Below are positions 18,229 through 27,306 of a DNA stretch of 60,514 bases, in pieces. Origin of the DNA: Shewanella litoralis. Lineage in GTDB: Bacteria; Pseudomonadota; Gammaproteobacteria; Enterobacterales; Shewanellaceae. A program made the translations under genes and the position numbers. The stretch spans positions 1 through 60,514 of the forward strand of contig NZ_WSRZ01000024.1 in the NCBI RefSeq assembly GCF_009828585.1, given 5' to 3'. Under the pieces are notes generated by a model. That model had not been told where the DNA came from and did not search any database. It saw only the letters and a list, made by a program, of their open reading frames with translations. Every line of letters begins with the position of its first letter. Position 1 is the first letter of the stretch.

Positions 18229-18442
18229 GGTGTTGATTCATATTGGCGATCGATGGGCCGATCCTAATGAGTTTAGTGGCAATATTCAATCATTGTCGAC
18301 GTGTTGTTTTAATGGCCAGTTAGGTATCGCTTAGTTAAATGCAAGGCCATTATTGCTAAGTCACAATCAAAGATACAATTTTAGGCTGTTGTAAACGGTC
18401 GCCTAAATTAAGGCGTAATCAATGCACAGCAGGCCCTAATGA

Positions 18443-18640
18443 TTATTTTTGAGTGGGCTCTTGTATTTGGTATAGGGGTTTATGTTCTTCGCAGGTGACT
18501 TCACAATCACAGCTCTTTTCTATTCCTACATTTCCAAGCCCTGCACAGCTGCCTTGAATGGGTTTTCGTCCTAAAAAAACACCTAATGCCATCACTGCAA
18601 AAAACACTAAAAACACCGTAAAAGTTATTATAAATTGCAT
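18443..18640 (-). CDS. nqrM: Na+-NQR maturation factor NqrM
   Basis: 65 residues: one membrane helix (residues ~3-23), then GRKPIQGSCAGL and a cysteine cluster (C32, C44, C46, C50) as in NqrM (DUF539). NqrM is needed to assemble the iron centre between NqrD and NqrE of the sodium-pumping NADH:quinone oxidoreductase. I start at the ATG at 18640, preceded on the coding strand by AAAGGAAATCGGC; the frame extends 14 codons upstream without a good site. No nqr or apbE genes are near it. Confidence 0.87.
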   Translation of the reverse strand: MQFIITFTVFLVFFAVMALGVFLGRKPIQGSCAGLGNVGIEKSCDCEVTCEEHKPLYQIQEPTQK

Positions 18641-18787
18641 GCCGATTTCCTTTGTTGTTGCAATGATTGGCTTAAACATCACGTTTTAGCACGCATCAAG
18701 TTACTCAAATTGATATGGATGTGGTATTCTAAAACCATTATTGGCATATGCCAATAATGGTTTTGCGTTTTTATTTTGTGAGGTTTT

Positions 18788-18838
18788 ATGAGTCAGCAGC
18801 ATCAATCTGAAAAAGCGGTATTATACCAATTCCATTAA
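18788..18838 (+). pseudogene. Severed 5' end of PaaI-type thioesterase gene
   Basis: ATG at 18788 with GTGAGGTTTT upstream encodes MSQQHQSEKAVL and then runs into the MITE, stopping at TAA 18836-18838. Removing 18824-19135 joins TTA (Leu) to ATTGATAGC in frame, restoring one continuous gene. This is the original start of the gene at 19121. Confidence 0.85.
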
Positions 18839-19132
18839 TTATCTGGTCATTCAGCGGGAGTTCTGTGTATTCTAGGCAAATAATAGAATTGTAGGCATAG
18901 TTGCTCTCGGCAACTGCTTCTGCGTTGCTCTACCTCCTGCATCCATGCAGTCGTTCGTCAAAATGCTATTAAGCAGCATAGAAGGCACAGAAACCCGCCT
19001 TGCAGGAGACACTCAGACCGTTCATTTCTTTGTTGCATTGTCTTAGAAGGGAATAACCATTATTTCAACAATGCGCCTCAAACTGAACAATCTGAGTGAC
19101 TCTGATTGGTCACATAATTAATGGAATTGGTA
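18824..19132. mobile_element. 309-bp MITE with TACCAATTCC ends
   Basis: The ends are inverted: the left begins TACCAATTCCATTAATTAT and the right ends with its near-perfect complement, ATAATTAATGGAATTGGTA. A TTA triplet sits directly outside both ends (18821-18823 and 19133-19135), consistent with a 3-bp target duplication. No transposase is encoded, so it would need one supplied in trans. It shares a 16-bp internal core with the two elements at 52733 and 53095. Confidence 0.88.
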
Positions 19133-19597
19133 TTAATTGATAGCTTAAGCCTGGTTTCTCCTGAAACATCAGCAGATGATTTATGTGCAGTCGTTAAGCC
19201 ATTGAGTCATCAACATTGTATGTTGTGCGGTACGCAGAATTTATTAGGGCTTCATTTGCAATTTTTTAGTACGGCAGACCAACAGGTATGGGCGCGTGCT
19301 AAAGGGTCGATACATCAACAGGGTTACCAGGGGATTTTACACGGCGGCTTTTTATCGGCGTTACTCGATAGCGGTATGTGTCAGGCGCTTTTCCAGCAAA
19401 ACATAGAAGCGGTCACTGCCGATATGAGTATCCGCTACTTACATGAAGTGCCGTTAAATAGTGATATTTTAATTAAAGGTAAGATTATCTCTTCTCGTTA
19501 CCCTCTTTATAAAGTGGAGGGTGAGTTATATGTTGCTGGCCAATTGGTGGTTAAAAGCAGTGCACGTTTTATGGCGAAGGGATTTGGTAAAAAATAA
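19121..19597 (+). CDS. PaaI-type hotdog thioesterase with MITE-derived start
   Basis: 158 residues as read from the ATG at 19121. HGGFLSALLDSGMCQAL near residues 74-90 is the PaaI/hotdog active-site helix, and CMLCGTQNLLGLHL precedes it. The family hydrolyses acyl-CoA thioesters. The first four codons (M-E-L-V) belong to the inverted end of the MITE; native sequence starts at codon 5 or 6. No ribosome site is visible before this ATG, so expression may be lost or much reduced. The original start is at 18788. Confidence 0.8.
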   Translation: MELVLIDSLSLVSPETSADDLCAVVKPLSHQHCMLCGTQNLLGLHLQFFSTADQQVWARAKGSIHQQGYQGILHGGFLSALLDSGMCQALFQQNIEAVTADMSIRYLHEVPLNSDILIKGKIISSRYPLYKVEGELYVAGQLVVKSSARFMAKGFGKK

Positions 19598-19687
19598 AGT
19601 CGTTGCATACAGTGCTATAACGATTGAAGCCTGACATTGTTTAAGAATAGAAAGCATTGCCAGGCGTGAGTGCAGTGGATAATTTTT

Positions 19688-20398
19688 TTAAGTTATTTGT
19701 TCAGTGAGAGCTTGTGGGTCTGGGGCGCGCATTCTGTCCCACCAGTCTTTGTCGGCAACAATTTGGCCTTGGTCATCAATGGCTGGGTAGGGGATTTGCT
19801 TGCGACGACAGGCTTTGGCATAAACTGGATGGCCTTGTTCAAACAGCATTTTTTGGCAGTAGGCGTAGTCTAGTTTGCGGGTACCGTACATATTGGCTTG
19901 TTCGCGTTGGCGCTGGGCTTCATACATCACTAAGGCCGAAGCCACAGACACATTGAGCGATTGCACCATACCGCGCATCGGGATAATAATGTGTTGATCA
20001 GCTGCTGCAATGGCTTCATCACTCACGCCATCACGCTCATTACCCATCACAATTACGGTGGGGCGAGTGTAATCAATGTCGCGAAAATCAACTGCGGTGT
20101 CTGAAAAAGTGGTAGTCAGTATTTGCATGTTTTGCGCTTTAAAAGCTTGATGCGCCTCTGAAAAAGTATAGTGCTTTACTGTGCTAACCCATTGTTGGCT
20201 ACCAGAGGCGGTATTACCCGATACGCGCATTTCAATGTCGGGCCATACGGCATGAATTTGATGAATGCCGACACAATCAGCCGAACGAATAACAGCGGCG
20301 ATGTTGTTGGTCATATGCACTTTATCAAGACATACTGTGAGATCGACTTGGCGGTTATCAAGCATTTGGTTTATGCGGGCAAAACGTTCTGGGCTCAT
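19688..20398 (-). CDS. trmH: tRNA (guanosine-18-2'-O)-methyltransferase
   Basis: 236 residues of the SpoU class. The trefoil-knot SAM-binding motifs are seen as RSADCVGI, VMGNERDGVSDEA and IIIPMRGMVQSLNVSVASA, in the usual order. It methylates the ribose of G18 in tRNA. In many gammaproteobacteria trmH lies by spoT or recG; neither is beside it here. Confidence 0.95.
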   Translation of the reverse strand: MSPERFARINQMLDNRQVDLTVCLDKVHMTNNIAAVIRSADCVGIHQIHAVWPDIEMRVSGNTASGSQQWVSTVKHYTFSEAHQAFKAQNMQILTTTFSDTAVDFRDIDYTRPTVIVMGNERDGVSDEAIAAADQHIIIPMRGMVQSLNVSVASALVMYEAQRQREQANMYGTRKLDYAYCQKMLFEQGHPVYAKACRRKQIPYPAIDDQGQIVADKDWWDRMRAPDPQALTEQIT

Positions 20399-20766
20399 GG
20401 GGCAATTCTACTTAGTTTTATGCAAGGTTATTGATTACACTGACGCATAATCTCGCTAACGCTTGACTGATTCTTTACCGGGTTATCATTATTCGAGCGG
20501 TATTATAACTCAAAACGGGATTCAATAACCTCAAGTTGAGATATTAAACGCCTTTCAAACAATTCTTTGTCCTGCTAGCTGTGCTGAATCGACGTGTCAA
20601 TTCGCCTTGTTAGCAACACAAATGATAAGCTTGAAAGTGAGGTGGGTTAACATGCTGATTTCAAATAGTATAAGTTCACCCTTTGTCTCGACTTAAGGTT
20701 AAATAGATGATGTTTTGTGTGTCCAAGCTTGCTGTAGATTACATTATTTAGAGATACTGACTCGAT
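20399..20766. other. Intergenic region filled by a MITE
   Basis: This 368-base gap consists mostly of the inverted-repeat element at 20527-20700, with the promoter regions of trmH and the next gene on its flanks. Confidence 0.6.
20527..20700. mobile_element. 174-bp MITE, AACCTNAG family, copy 1
   Basis: Left end AACCTCAAGTTGAGA is mirrored by right end TCTCGACTTAAGGTT. The interior (CGTCAATTCGCCTTGTTAG and a segment reading AAGCTTGAAAG) recurs in the element at 42918-43115. Non-coding. Confidence 0.8.
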
Positions 20767-21153
20767 ATGAATGAACCTATCACTGTGCGCTTGCCGTCGC
20801 TTATCCACCGCATTGGCAGTGACAAAGCCAAACAAGCTAAAGCAATAGCGGTGCAATATGATTGTGAGCTTAAGCGTGTGCGTCGCTCTCGACATTGGGC
20901 GCTTGTTGGTAACGCGTTAAGTGTGCAAGCGTTTGTTGCGGGCTTGCAAGCACTGGGCGATGAGGGATTACGTTATCTGGTGAGTAAAGTCTCAACGGCA
21001 TTGCTGGAACATGCCGATAAGTTAGAGCCGTTAGACGTTAAGCTAAATCGATTAATAACCCATAACCCTGGTATCACTTTGGGGGAGTTAATGGCGTTGA
21101 CTCAATGCAGTATTGCTGAGGCGAGAATGGCTCGCTTTAATGCTGACATATAG
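20767..21153 (+). CDS. Small 'ribosome recycling factor family' protein of gammaproteobacteria
   Basis: 128 residues starting MNEPITVRLPSLIHRIG; the basic N-terminal half has RRSRHWALVGN and the C-terminal half looks like a small helical DNA/RNA-binding fold (ITLGELMALTQCSIAEARMARF). I match it to the short family labelled ribosome recycling factor in Shewanella and Vibrio (PF12614 by recollection), which is not the classical frr product. Actual function is unknown. Confidence 0.7.
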   Translation: MNEPITVRLPSLIHRIGSDKAKQAKAIAVQYDCELKRVRRSRHWALVGNALSVQAFVAGLQALGDEGLRYLVSKVSTALLEHADKLEPLDVKLNRLITHNPGITLGELMALTQCSIAEARMARFNADI

Positions 21154-21459
21154 AGGTTTTGGCAGCAACAATTGGCCTTTTTAACACTCCCCCAATACCC
21201 GCGCAGAGAGGGGAGATAAATTATTATCTCGTCAGCTAAAAGAAACGCTTTACAATATCTAAAACTCATGTAGTATCTGCCTTGCTCTGACATTCAGAGT
21301 TATTAATGAACATCAAGTAAAAGAAAAGCCTTAGAATCTTCGTTATCGTTGTTATCCTCTGTGTTTCCCTTAGCTTTATCGTGCCATTCAATAATTCAAG
21401 CTTGAGCGCATCGCATTTTCGCGACAGATTGATTAATTTAATTATATAAGGGACATAAC
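21154..21459 (+). promoter_or_regulatory. Leader region of cold-shock gene
   Basis: A 306-base gap before the csp gene, ending in ATAAGGGACATAAC as ribosome site. Cold-shock genes often have long structured leaders, but I cannot identify a specific element or a transcription start. Confidence 0.4.
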
Positions 21460-21669
21460 ATGTCTAAAACTACTGGTTTAGTAAAATGGTTCAACGAAGA
21501 TAAAGGTTTTGGTTTTATCACTCCTGATAACGGCGGCGCTGACGTGTTCGTTCACTTCCGTTCAATCACTTCAGAAGGTTTCAAAACTTTAGCTGAAGGC
21601 CAAAAAGTATCTTTCGAAGTTGAGCAAGGCCAAAAAGGCCCTCAAGCTGCTAACGTAGTAGCTGAGTAA
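21460..21669 (+). CDS. Cold-shock domain protein, CspA type
   Basis: 69 residues forming one cold-shock domain. RNP1 is KGFGFI (residues 15-20) and RNP2 is VFVHF (29-33), with the usual [12 protein letters not shown]-terminus. It binds single-stranded RNA and DNA and melts RNA structure. The ribosome site AAGGGA is well placed and a terminator follows directly. Which Csp paralogue it is cannot be told. Confidence 0.96.
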   Translation: MSKTTGLVKWFNEDKGFGFITPDNGGADVFVHFRSITSEGFKTLAEGQKVSFEVEQGQKGPQAANVVAE

Positions 21670-21686
21670 CTCTTACTTTGTAAGAT

Positions 21687-21722
21687 AGCGCAAATAGTCT
21701 CGCGACTGTTTGCGCTTTTTTT
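21687..21722 (+). terminator. csp terminator
   Basis: 13-bp stem (AGCGCAAATAGTC / GACTGTTTGCGCT) with TCGC loop and a following T run. Confidence 0.92.
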
Positions 21723-21905
21723 TGCCTGTTTTTTAGCAATATTAATACCATCAAACTTTAAGGGTATACTCTTTGTCGAGTTGCTCGCACCGCGGCTATT
21801 TCGTTTTTCTCCTCGCACTTCTATATTGATCTACATCAACGCCAATTCGTCTTCATCACTTCATTATATTAGCTGTGGATAATGCTAATGTTACAGGAAG
21901 CTGCA

Positions 21906-22142
21906 ATGACAGATGAAAAGTTAATGGTATGCCTCAAAGTCTGCATTTTTACTGGTATCTGTCTCATTTTATTGGGTGTGTATTTACATAATTTTAGTGA
22001 TGTGATTGAAGCGATGGCTGTAAACGGCATTATCATTAGTGCAATGTGTGTCGCTTTTGGGATGATTTTGTCGCTACCGACTAAGATGTATCTGACTTTT
22101 TTGTTAGTGATGCGTGAAGCTGAGGCAAGCCGAAGGCTTTGA
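21906..22142 (+). CDS. Small two-helix membrane protein, unknown
   Basis: 78 residues starting MTDEKLMVCLK, with two hydrophobic segments (about residues 11-30 and 38-58, possibly a third near 60-70). The ATG at 21906 has AGGAAGCTGCA upstream; the frame extends eight codons further. No family recognised. Confidence 0.6.
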   Translation: MTDEKLMVCLKVCIFTGICLILLGVYLHNFSDVIEAMAVNGIIISAMCVAFGMILSLPTKMYLTFLLVMREAEASRRL

Positions 22143-22580
22143 TATGTTATGCTCGTAATTTATTTTTATACTCACCTTGCTACCATTTTATTAAATCAAT
22201 AATTGTGTATCAGTTTGCTGTTTTTTTCATTTAATCTTCATTTTAAGTCGAAATAAATTAAGCTTTTAGCTTTTTATTCTGTTTTTTTCTGCCAATTAAT
22301 AAAATATTTTTTACCTCATTGAACTGCGAAAGATTTCGACAGAGTGCAGTTTGGTGACTAAAGAGTGAAACCATCATCTGATACGACTAAATCTGCTTAC
22401 TATATTGATTTCAAAGTTATTAAAAATATCATTTTTAGATTTATCTTTGATATTAAGTCATTTTTTATCACATTTTTATGTGATTTATGAAGAGTTTTCA
22501 ATGTTAATCGGGTGACATTCAGTATGGGATCCGTTATTACTGTTTATGAACTATAAATAAATGACATTTAAGGGAAAAAA
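22143..22580. other. AT-rich intergenic stretch
   Basis: This 438-base gap is markedly AT-rich, with many T and A runs. I see no gene or strong palindrome. It ends in AAGGGAAAAAA, the ribosome site of the next gene. Confidence 0.5.
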
Positions 22581-23597
22581 ATGAGTCCATGGTTTACTAA
22601 TGTTCAGCTTGGTTTTGATATGGCGACCAGTCTGACAATTGTTGGCGCAGCAATTACCTGGGTTATTCGTGAAAAGAAGCAAGCGGAAGCTGAAAAAGCA
22701 CGTGGTATCAATCAACAGGTTAGATCGACCAGTCTTAAAAAAGTACAAGATGTACTGTTTGAGATGGAAGACAAGTTTTCTGTGCTGATTAATGAAACGC
22801 AATCCTTTGAAAATATGATTGATAACCGGGTGCGTAAAGTTAATGACCAATTAGATTTTTCTCGCTTAAATGCGGCGATTAAAAGAGACGGTAACTTTTT
22901 AGTTAAGTCGATGGACCGCCTGCAGGCTATTCGTGAAGAATTGGGCCAATTTTATGAGCTTATCCAGGTTAGGCGTTATAGTTTAATCCCTTTGCTTGAT
23001 GCCATTGAAGAGGGTGATAAATACATTGGCGTGTTTCAGCGTAACATCGATGAAGTGGGCGAAGCATACAATCAAATGACGTCGGGTAATGTATCGTTGT
23101 TAAAAGAGTTGCAAGCCGTGATTCTGTTGTTGAATAACGAATACGGCGATGAACTGGTTGATGTGTCTGATGACCTTAAAAAAGAACTGTTTCAGAAGAT
23201 TTCAGCAGATGAAAAGTTCATGAAGCCTATCCAGTCTATTATTTATGACGAAGATTATTTTTACTGGGTGCAACGTTTTGTTCCTGCTGGTAGAGAAGAA
23301 GACTACTTAGAAAAAGTCGTTAGACCGAGTAAAATTGAAGACAAAGATTTGTGTTCTGAAGTGATGGTTCACTTTATCTTAGCCTTGATAGGCAAGAACC
23401 ATGAATTGATCTCCCAAGTGCTCAGAACCGCTTCTGGTTCGGTGATGAAAGCGCGAATTGAGTGTAAGGATATCTTGATTTCACTGAGTGCTATTTCACA
23501 TAAGTTGGTGATGGATAATAACAATGAAACACTGGAAAAAGTGATTGAGAAGTATGAAGCTGAAGAGTATTTTGGCAGAAATATTACCATTCGCTAG
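22581..23597 (+). CDS. Membrane-anchored coiled-coil protein, unknown
   Basis: 338 residues. One hydrophobic segment lies at about residues 12-29 (MATSLTIVGAAITWVI), followed at once by a charged, heptad-like helix (EKKQAEAEKARG...) and long amphipathic helices, so a coiled-coil scaffold facing the cytoplasm is likely. No enzymatic motif is seen and I do not recognise the family. It has a good ribosome site, stands alone, and sits in an AT-rich neighbourhood. Confidence 0.7.
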   Translation: MSPWFTNVQLGFDMATSLTIVGAAITWVIREKKQAEAEKARGINQQVRSTSLKKVQDVLFEMEDKFSVLINETQSFENMIDNRVRKVNDQLDFSRLNAAIKRDGNFLVKSMDRLQAIREELGQFYELIQVRRYSLIPLLDAIEEGDKYIGVFQRNIDEVGEAYNQMTSGNVSLLKELQAVILLLNNEYGDELVDVSDDLKKELFQKISADEKFMKPIQSIIYDEDYFYWVQRFVPAGREEDYLEKVVRPSKIEDKDLCSEVMVHFILALIGKNHELISQVLRTASGSVMKARIECKDILISLSAISHKLVMDNNNETLEKVIEKYEAEEYFGRNITIR

Positions 23598-23797
23598 AAA
23601 GTGATTTTATTTTTATTTGCTACAAATACAGAGAGTAATCACCTGATTGCTCTCTGTGAATTACACCCTATCAAAATCTATTTTTATCTCAATGATAAGC
23701 ATACCAATGATGATTTTCATTTACCTAAGTTATTGACTTCTCCTCTTTTTGTTAATAGATTGTTGAGCTAAATTTTGTGCTAGATTAAGGAAAATCG

Positions 23798-24712
23798 ATG
23801 CGTTCAACATTATTGCAATTACTGACATTCGTGGTCGTTACCACTGCTTCTTTTAACTCTTTTGCCGTAACTAATTGGGTTGATTTTGAAGTGATCAATG
23901 GTCACATCAACCTCCCTGTGACGATTAATGGCGTTGAGGGAAAGGCGATACTCGACAGTGGCTCTCAGGTTAATGCGATTAATATCAGCTTTATTAATAA
24001 AAATAAATTTGAATTCTCTAAGGGAAGCAAAGTCGATATTAAAGGTGTTTATGGCACTGAAACTCGCCAACTTTATAACAATGTGAATGTTAAATTATTT
24101 GGTGCCGAACTTGAGCTAGACGAGCTGGTTGGTTTACGTTTAGGTCATCATGCAGTGCAGTTATTATTGGGGGCGGGTTTACTTGAAAAATTTATTTTTC
24201 AAATTGATTACCCTAATAGTCGTTTGAGGTTATTTGAGCGAGACTCAATCGATTTAGCAAAGCTTAAGAATATTGATATGCAGATCGATCGAGGAACAGG
24301 CCAACCTATTGTTAAAGTTGAATTAAATGGTGAGAAAAACGCCTGGCTTATTCTTGATACGGGTAATAACAGTGGTTTGTTTTTAAAGCGGTCATTGGCT
24401 ACAGATTCTAATTGGTTAAGTTTATATGGTGCACAATCAGGGACAGGCTACGGTGTTAATAACATTGCTAGCATCGATAACTTTCGTTTACCTGAAGTGA
24501 AGTTTGGTCCGTTTACTATCGAAAATGTCCAATCTAGCGTGCCTGCCGATGGCCAAAGTGAGTTTATATCGGGCCAGGATAGAAGTGGTTTGTCGCGAAT
24601 TAAAGGTAAAAATATCAAAGGGCTTGTTGGCTATGACATTCTTAAACACTTTGTATTAACCATAGATTATAAGTCTGGCCATATGCATGTTGGGCTTCCT
24701 GAAGAGTCATAA
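23798..24712 (+). CDS. Secreted retropepsin-like aspartic protease
   Basis: 304 residues with a signal peptide (residues 1-23, ending SFNSFA). Two aspartyl motifs, ILDSGSQ with D53 and ILDTGNN with D187, lie in two similar halves, so both lobes of a pepsin-type fold may be in one chain rather than the single-lobe dimer of retropepsins. Location is probably periplasmic. AAGGAAAATCG precedes the ATG. Substrate unknown. Confidence 0.85.
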   Translation: MRSTLLQLLTFVVVTTASFNSFAVTNWVDFEVINGHINLPVTINGVEGKAILDSGSQVNAINISFINKNKFEFSKGSKVDIKGVYGTETRQLYNNVNVKLFGAELELDELVGLRLGHHAVQLLLGAGLLEKFIFQIDYPNSRLRLFERDSIDLAKLKNIDMQIDRGTGQPIVKVELNGEKNAWLILDTGNNSGLFLKRSLATDSNWLSLYGAQSGTGYGVNNIASIDNFRLPEVKFGPFTIENVQSSVPADGQSEFISGQDRSGLSRIKGKNIKGLVGYDILKHFVLTIDYKSGHMHVGLPEES

Positions 24713-25018
24713 TTGCCTGTTACTGATGACATTAAGGGTCACGATAAGTGGCCTTTTTGTTTGTCATTCTGATCTCTCCACACTAAACATATTACGTTCT
24801 GATCAAAGTATGTTATCCCACTAAAACGAAGTGTGGATAATTGAGATGTTTCAATATGTAGCCATTATCTAAACAGAATCATTCACAGATCATTTACAAT
24901 TAAGCGAATTACTATTATTTAGGCAATTAACCCAAGACTATTGCGGCAAAAACACCGATAATTCCCCCTAATTTAGACAAGCTGGCCGTTTGGCTGTGCA
25001 CGACTGTGGAAATATTCA
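24713..25018. other. Intergenic region
   Basis: A 306-base gap. A weak hairpin with T run (AGGGTCAC / GTGGCCTT, 24735-24758) probably ends the protease transcript. The rest is the promoter region of the OsmC-YcaO gene, in which I see no distinct site. Confidence 0.5.
24735..24758 (+). terminator. Likely terminator after protease gene
   Basis: Eight-pair stem with G-T pairs, AGGGTCAC to GTGGCCTT, followed by TTTTT. Confidence 0.6.
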
Positions 25019-27205
25019 ATGGAAATCAAAGTAAATTTTCTCGACAATTTGAGACTCGAAGCCAAATTTGACGACTTTACCGTTACGGCCGACCAACCTA
25101 TTCGCTACAAAGGTGATGGCTCAGCCCCAAGTCCTTTTGATTATTTTTTAGCATCGTCTGCATTGTGTGCGGCTTACTTTATCAAGGTGTACTGTAAGGC
25201 TCGTGATATTTCTACTGAGCACATCAGACTGTCGCAAAACAACATTGTTGACCCTGAAGATCGCTATAACCAAATTTTCCAAATTCAAGTTGAATTGCCA
25301 GACGACATTTCGGCTAAAGATCGTGAAGGTATTTTACGCTCTATTGACCGTTGTACAGTTAAAAAAGTGGTGCAAACTGGCCCTGAATTTAAAATCGAAA
25401 CCGTTGAAAACCTAGATTCTGACGCCAATGCGATGTTGATGGGTCAACCTGATGGTGACAGCAATACCTTTATTTTAGGTAAAGACTTACCGCTGGAACA
25501 AACCATTCAAAACATGACTGGTTTATTGGCTGATCTTGGGATGAAGATTGAGATTTCATCATGGCGCAATATTGTGCCTAACGTATGGTCTTTGCACATT
25601 CGAGATGCCGCATCGCCTATGTGTTTTACCAACGGTAAAGGTGCGACCAAAGAAAGCGCGTTATGCTCGGCTTTAGGTGAGTTTATTGAGCGTTTAAACA
25701 ATAACTTTTTCTATAATGATCAGTTTTTTGGTGACGAGATCGCCAATAGCGAATTTGTCCATTATCCAAATGAAAAATGGTTTGCGCTTGAAGACGATGA
25801 CGCGCTGCCTACAGGCTTATTAGATGAATATTGCCTGGATATTTATAACCCTGATGAAGAGCTATGCGGCTCGCATTTAATTGATACTAACTCGGGCAAT
25901 AAAGCTCGCGGTATTTGTGCTATTCCGTACACGCGTCAATCTGACGGTGAAACTGTGTACTTCCCGTCTAACTTGATTGAAAACTTGTTCTTAAGCAATG
26001 GTATGAGTGCGGGTAATAACCTGCAAGAAGCTCATGTTCAGTGTTTGTCAGAAATTTTTGAGCGTGCAGTAAAACGTCAAATCATTGAGCAAGAAATTGT
26101 GCTGCCAGACGTGCCAATGGCAGTATTAGAGAAGTACCCAAGTATTTTAGCGGGTATTAAAGGCTTAGAAGAGCAGGGCTTCCCTGTTGTGGTGAAAGAT
26201 GCGTCATTAGGCGGGCAGTTCCCGGTAATGTGTGTCACCTTGATGAACCCACGTACGGGTGGTGTATTTGCGTCATTTGGCGCACACCCAAGCTTTGAAG
26301 TTGCCTTAGAGCGTAGCTTAACCGAGTTATTACAAGGCCGTAGCTTTGAAGGCTTAAATGATGTGCCAAAGCCGACCTTTAATAGCATGGCCGTGACCGA
26401 ACCTGAAAACTTTGTTGAGCACTTTATTGATTCTACTGGAGTTATTTCCTGGCGTTTCTTTAGCAGCAAATTTGATTATGAATTCTGCGAATGGGACTTT
26501 AGCGGTACTAACGAGCAAGAAGCTAACGCGCTGTTTAGCATTTTAGAAGACATGGGCCGTGAAGTGTACATTGCTGAGTTTACTGATTTAGGTGCATCGG
26601 CGTGCCGTATTTTAGTGCCTGACTATTCTGAAGTGTACCCTGTGGATGATTTGATTTGGGATAATACCAACAAATCACTTAACTACCGCGAAGACATTTT
26701 AAACCTGCACTCGTTAAGTACTAAAGCCTTGTCTAAGCTGGTAAACCGTTTAGAAGAAAGCCAATTAGATAATCAAACCGATATCCCAACCTTGATTGGC
26801 ATCGTGTTCGATGAAAACACCGTTTGGGGCCAGTTAACCATTATCGAATTAAAGATTTTGATTTATCTTGCCCTCGGTGAGCATGAAGATGCGTTAGAAC
26901 TTGTAGAAGAATTTTTACAGTTTAACGACAACACAGTACAGCGCCGTTTGTTTTATCAAGCAGTCAATGCGGTGCTTGAAGTGACCCTAGATGAAGACTT
27001 AGAGCTTGAGCACTTTATCGGTAACTTTACCCGTATGTTTGGTCAGGAAGTAATAGACAATGTGGTGGGCTCGGTCAATGGCACGGTACGTTTTTATGGC
27101 CTAACGAAAACCAGCATGAAGCTTGAAGGTATTGAGCCTCATTTACGTTTAATTGAAAGTTATAAAAAACTACACCAGGCTCGTAAAATCAAAGCTGGTT
27201 TGTAA
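25019..27205 (+). CDS. ycaO: OsmC-YcaO fusion protein
   Basis: 728 residues. Residues ~1-140 are an OsmC/Ohr-like domain (SPFDYFLASSALCAAYFIKVYC, with the domain's cysteine pair region). Residues ~150-590 are a YcaO domain (SALGEFIERLNNNFFYNDQ and EAHVQCLSEIFERAVKRQIIEQE hold the ATP-site acidic residues). The remainder is helical and TPR-like. E. coli YcaO is linked to beta-methylthiolation of ribosomal protein S12 with RimO and lacks the OsmC part. The fusion suggests a sulfur- or peroxide-linked step. The gene stands alone with its own terminator. Confidence 0.92.
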   Translation: MEIKVNFLDNLRLEAKFDDFTVTADQPIRYKGDGSAPSPFDYFLASSALCAAYFIKVYCKARDISTEHIRLSQNNIVDPEDRYNQIFQIQVELPDDISAKDREGILRSIDRCTVKKVVQTGPEFKIETVENLDSDANAMLMGQPDGDSNTFILGKDLPLEQTIQNMTGLLADLGMKIEISSWRNIVPNVWSLHIRDAASPMCFTNGKGATKESALCSALGEFIERLNNNFFYNDQFFGDEIANSEFVHYPNEKWFALEDDDALPTGLLDEYCLDIYNPDEELCGSHLIDTNSGNKARGICAIPYTRQSDGETVYFPSNLIENLFLSNGMSAGNNLQEAHVQCLSEIFERAVKRQIIEQEIVLPDVPMAVLEKYPSILAGIKGLEEQGFPVVVKDASLGGQFPVMCVTLMNPRTGGVFASFGAHPSFEVALERSLTELLQGRSFEGLNDVPKPTFNSMAVTEPENFVEHFIDSTGVISWRFFSSKFDYEFCEWDFSGTNEQEANALFSILEDMGREVYIAEFTDLGASACRILVPDYSEVYPVDDLIWDNTNKSLNYREDILNLHSLSTKALSKLVNRLEESQLDNQTDIPTLIGIVFDENTVWGQLTIIELKILIYLALGEHEDALELVEEFLQFNDNTVQRRLFYQAVNAVLEVTLDEDLELEHFIGNFTRMFGQEVIDNVVGSVNGTVRFYGLTKTSMKLEGIEPHLRLIESYKKLHQARKIKAGL

Positions 27206-27238
27206 CGTTTAGACAGATAAACAATCAACATAATAAAA

Positions 27239-27266
27239 GAAGCGAACCTAACTGGGTTCGCTTTTT
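27239..27266 (+). terminator. ycaO terminator
   Basis: AGCGAACC (27241-27248) pairs with GGTTCGCT (27255-27262), extended by AA/TT, followed by a T run. Confidence 0.88.
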
Positions 27267-27306
27267 GTTTTTGTCAGTGGTTCTGTTGTCAGCTTGCTTA
27301 CAGTAA

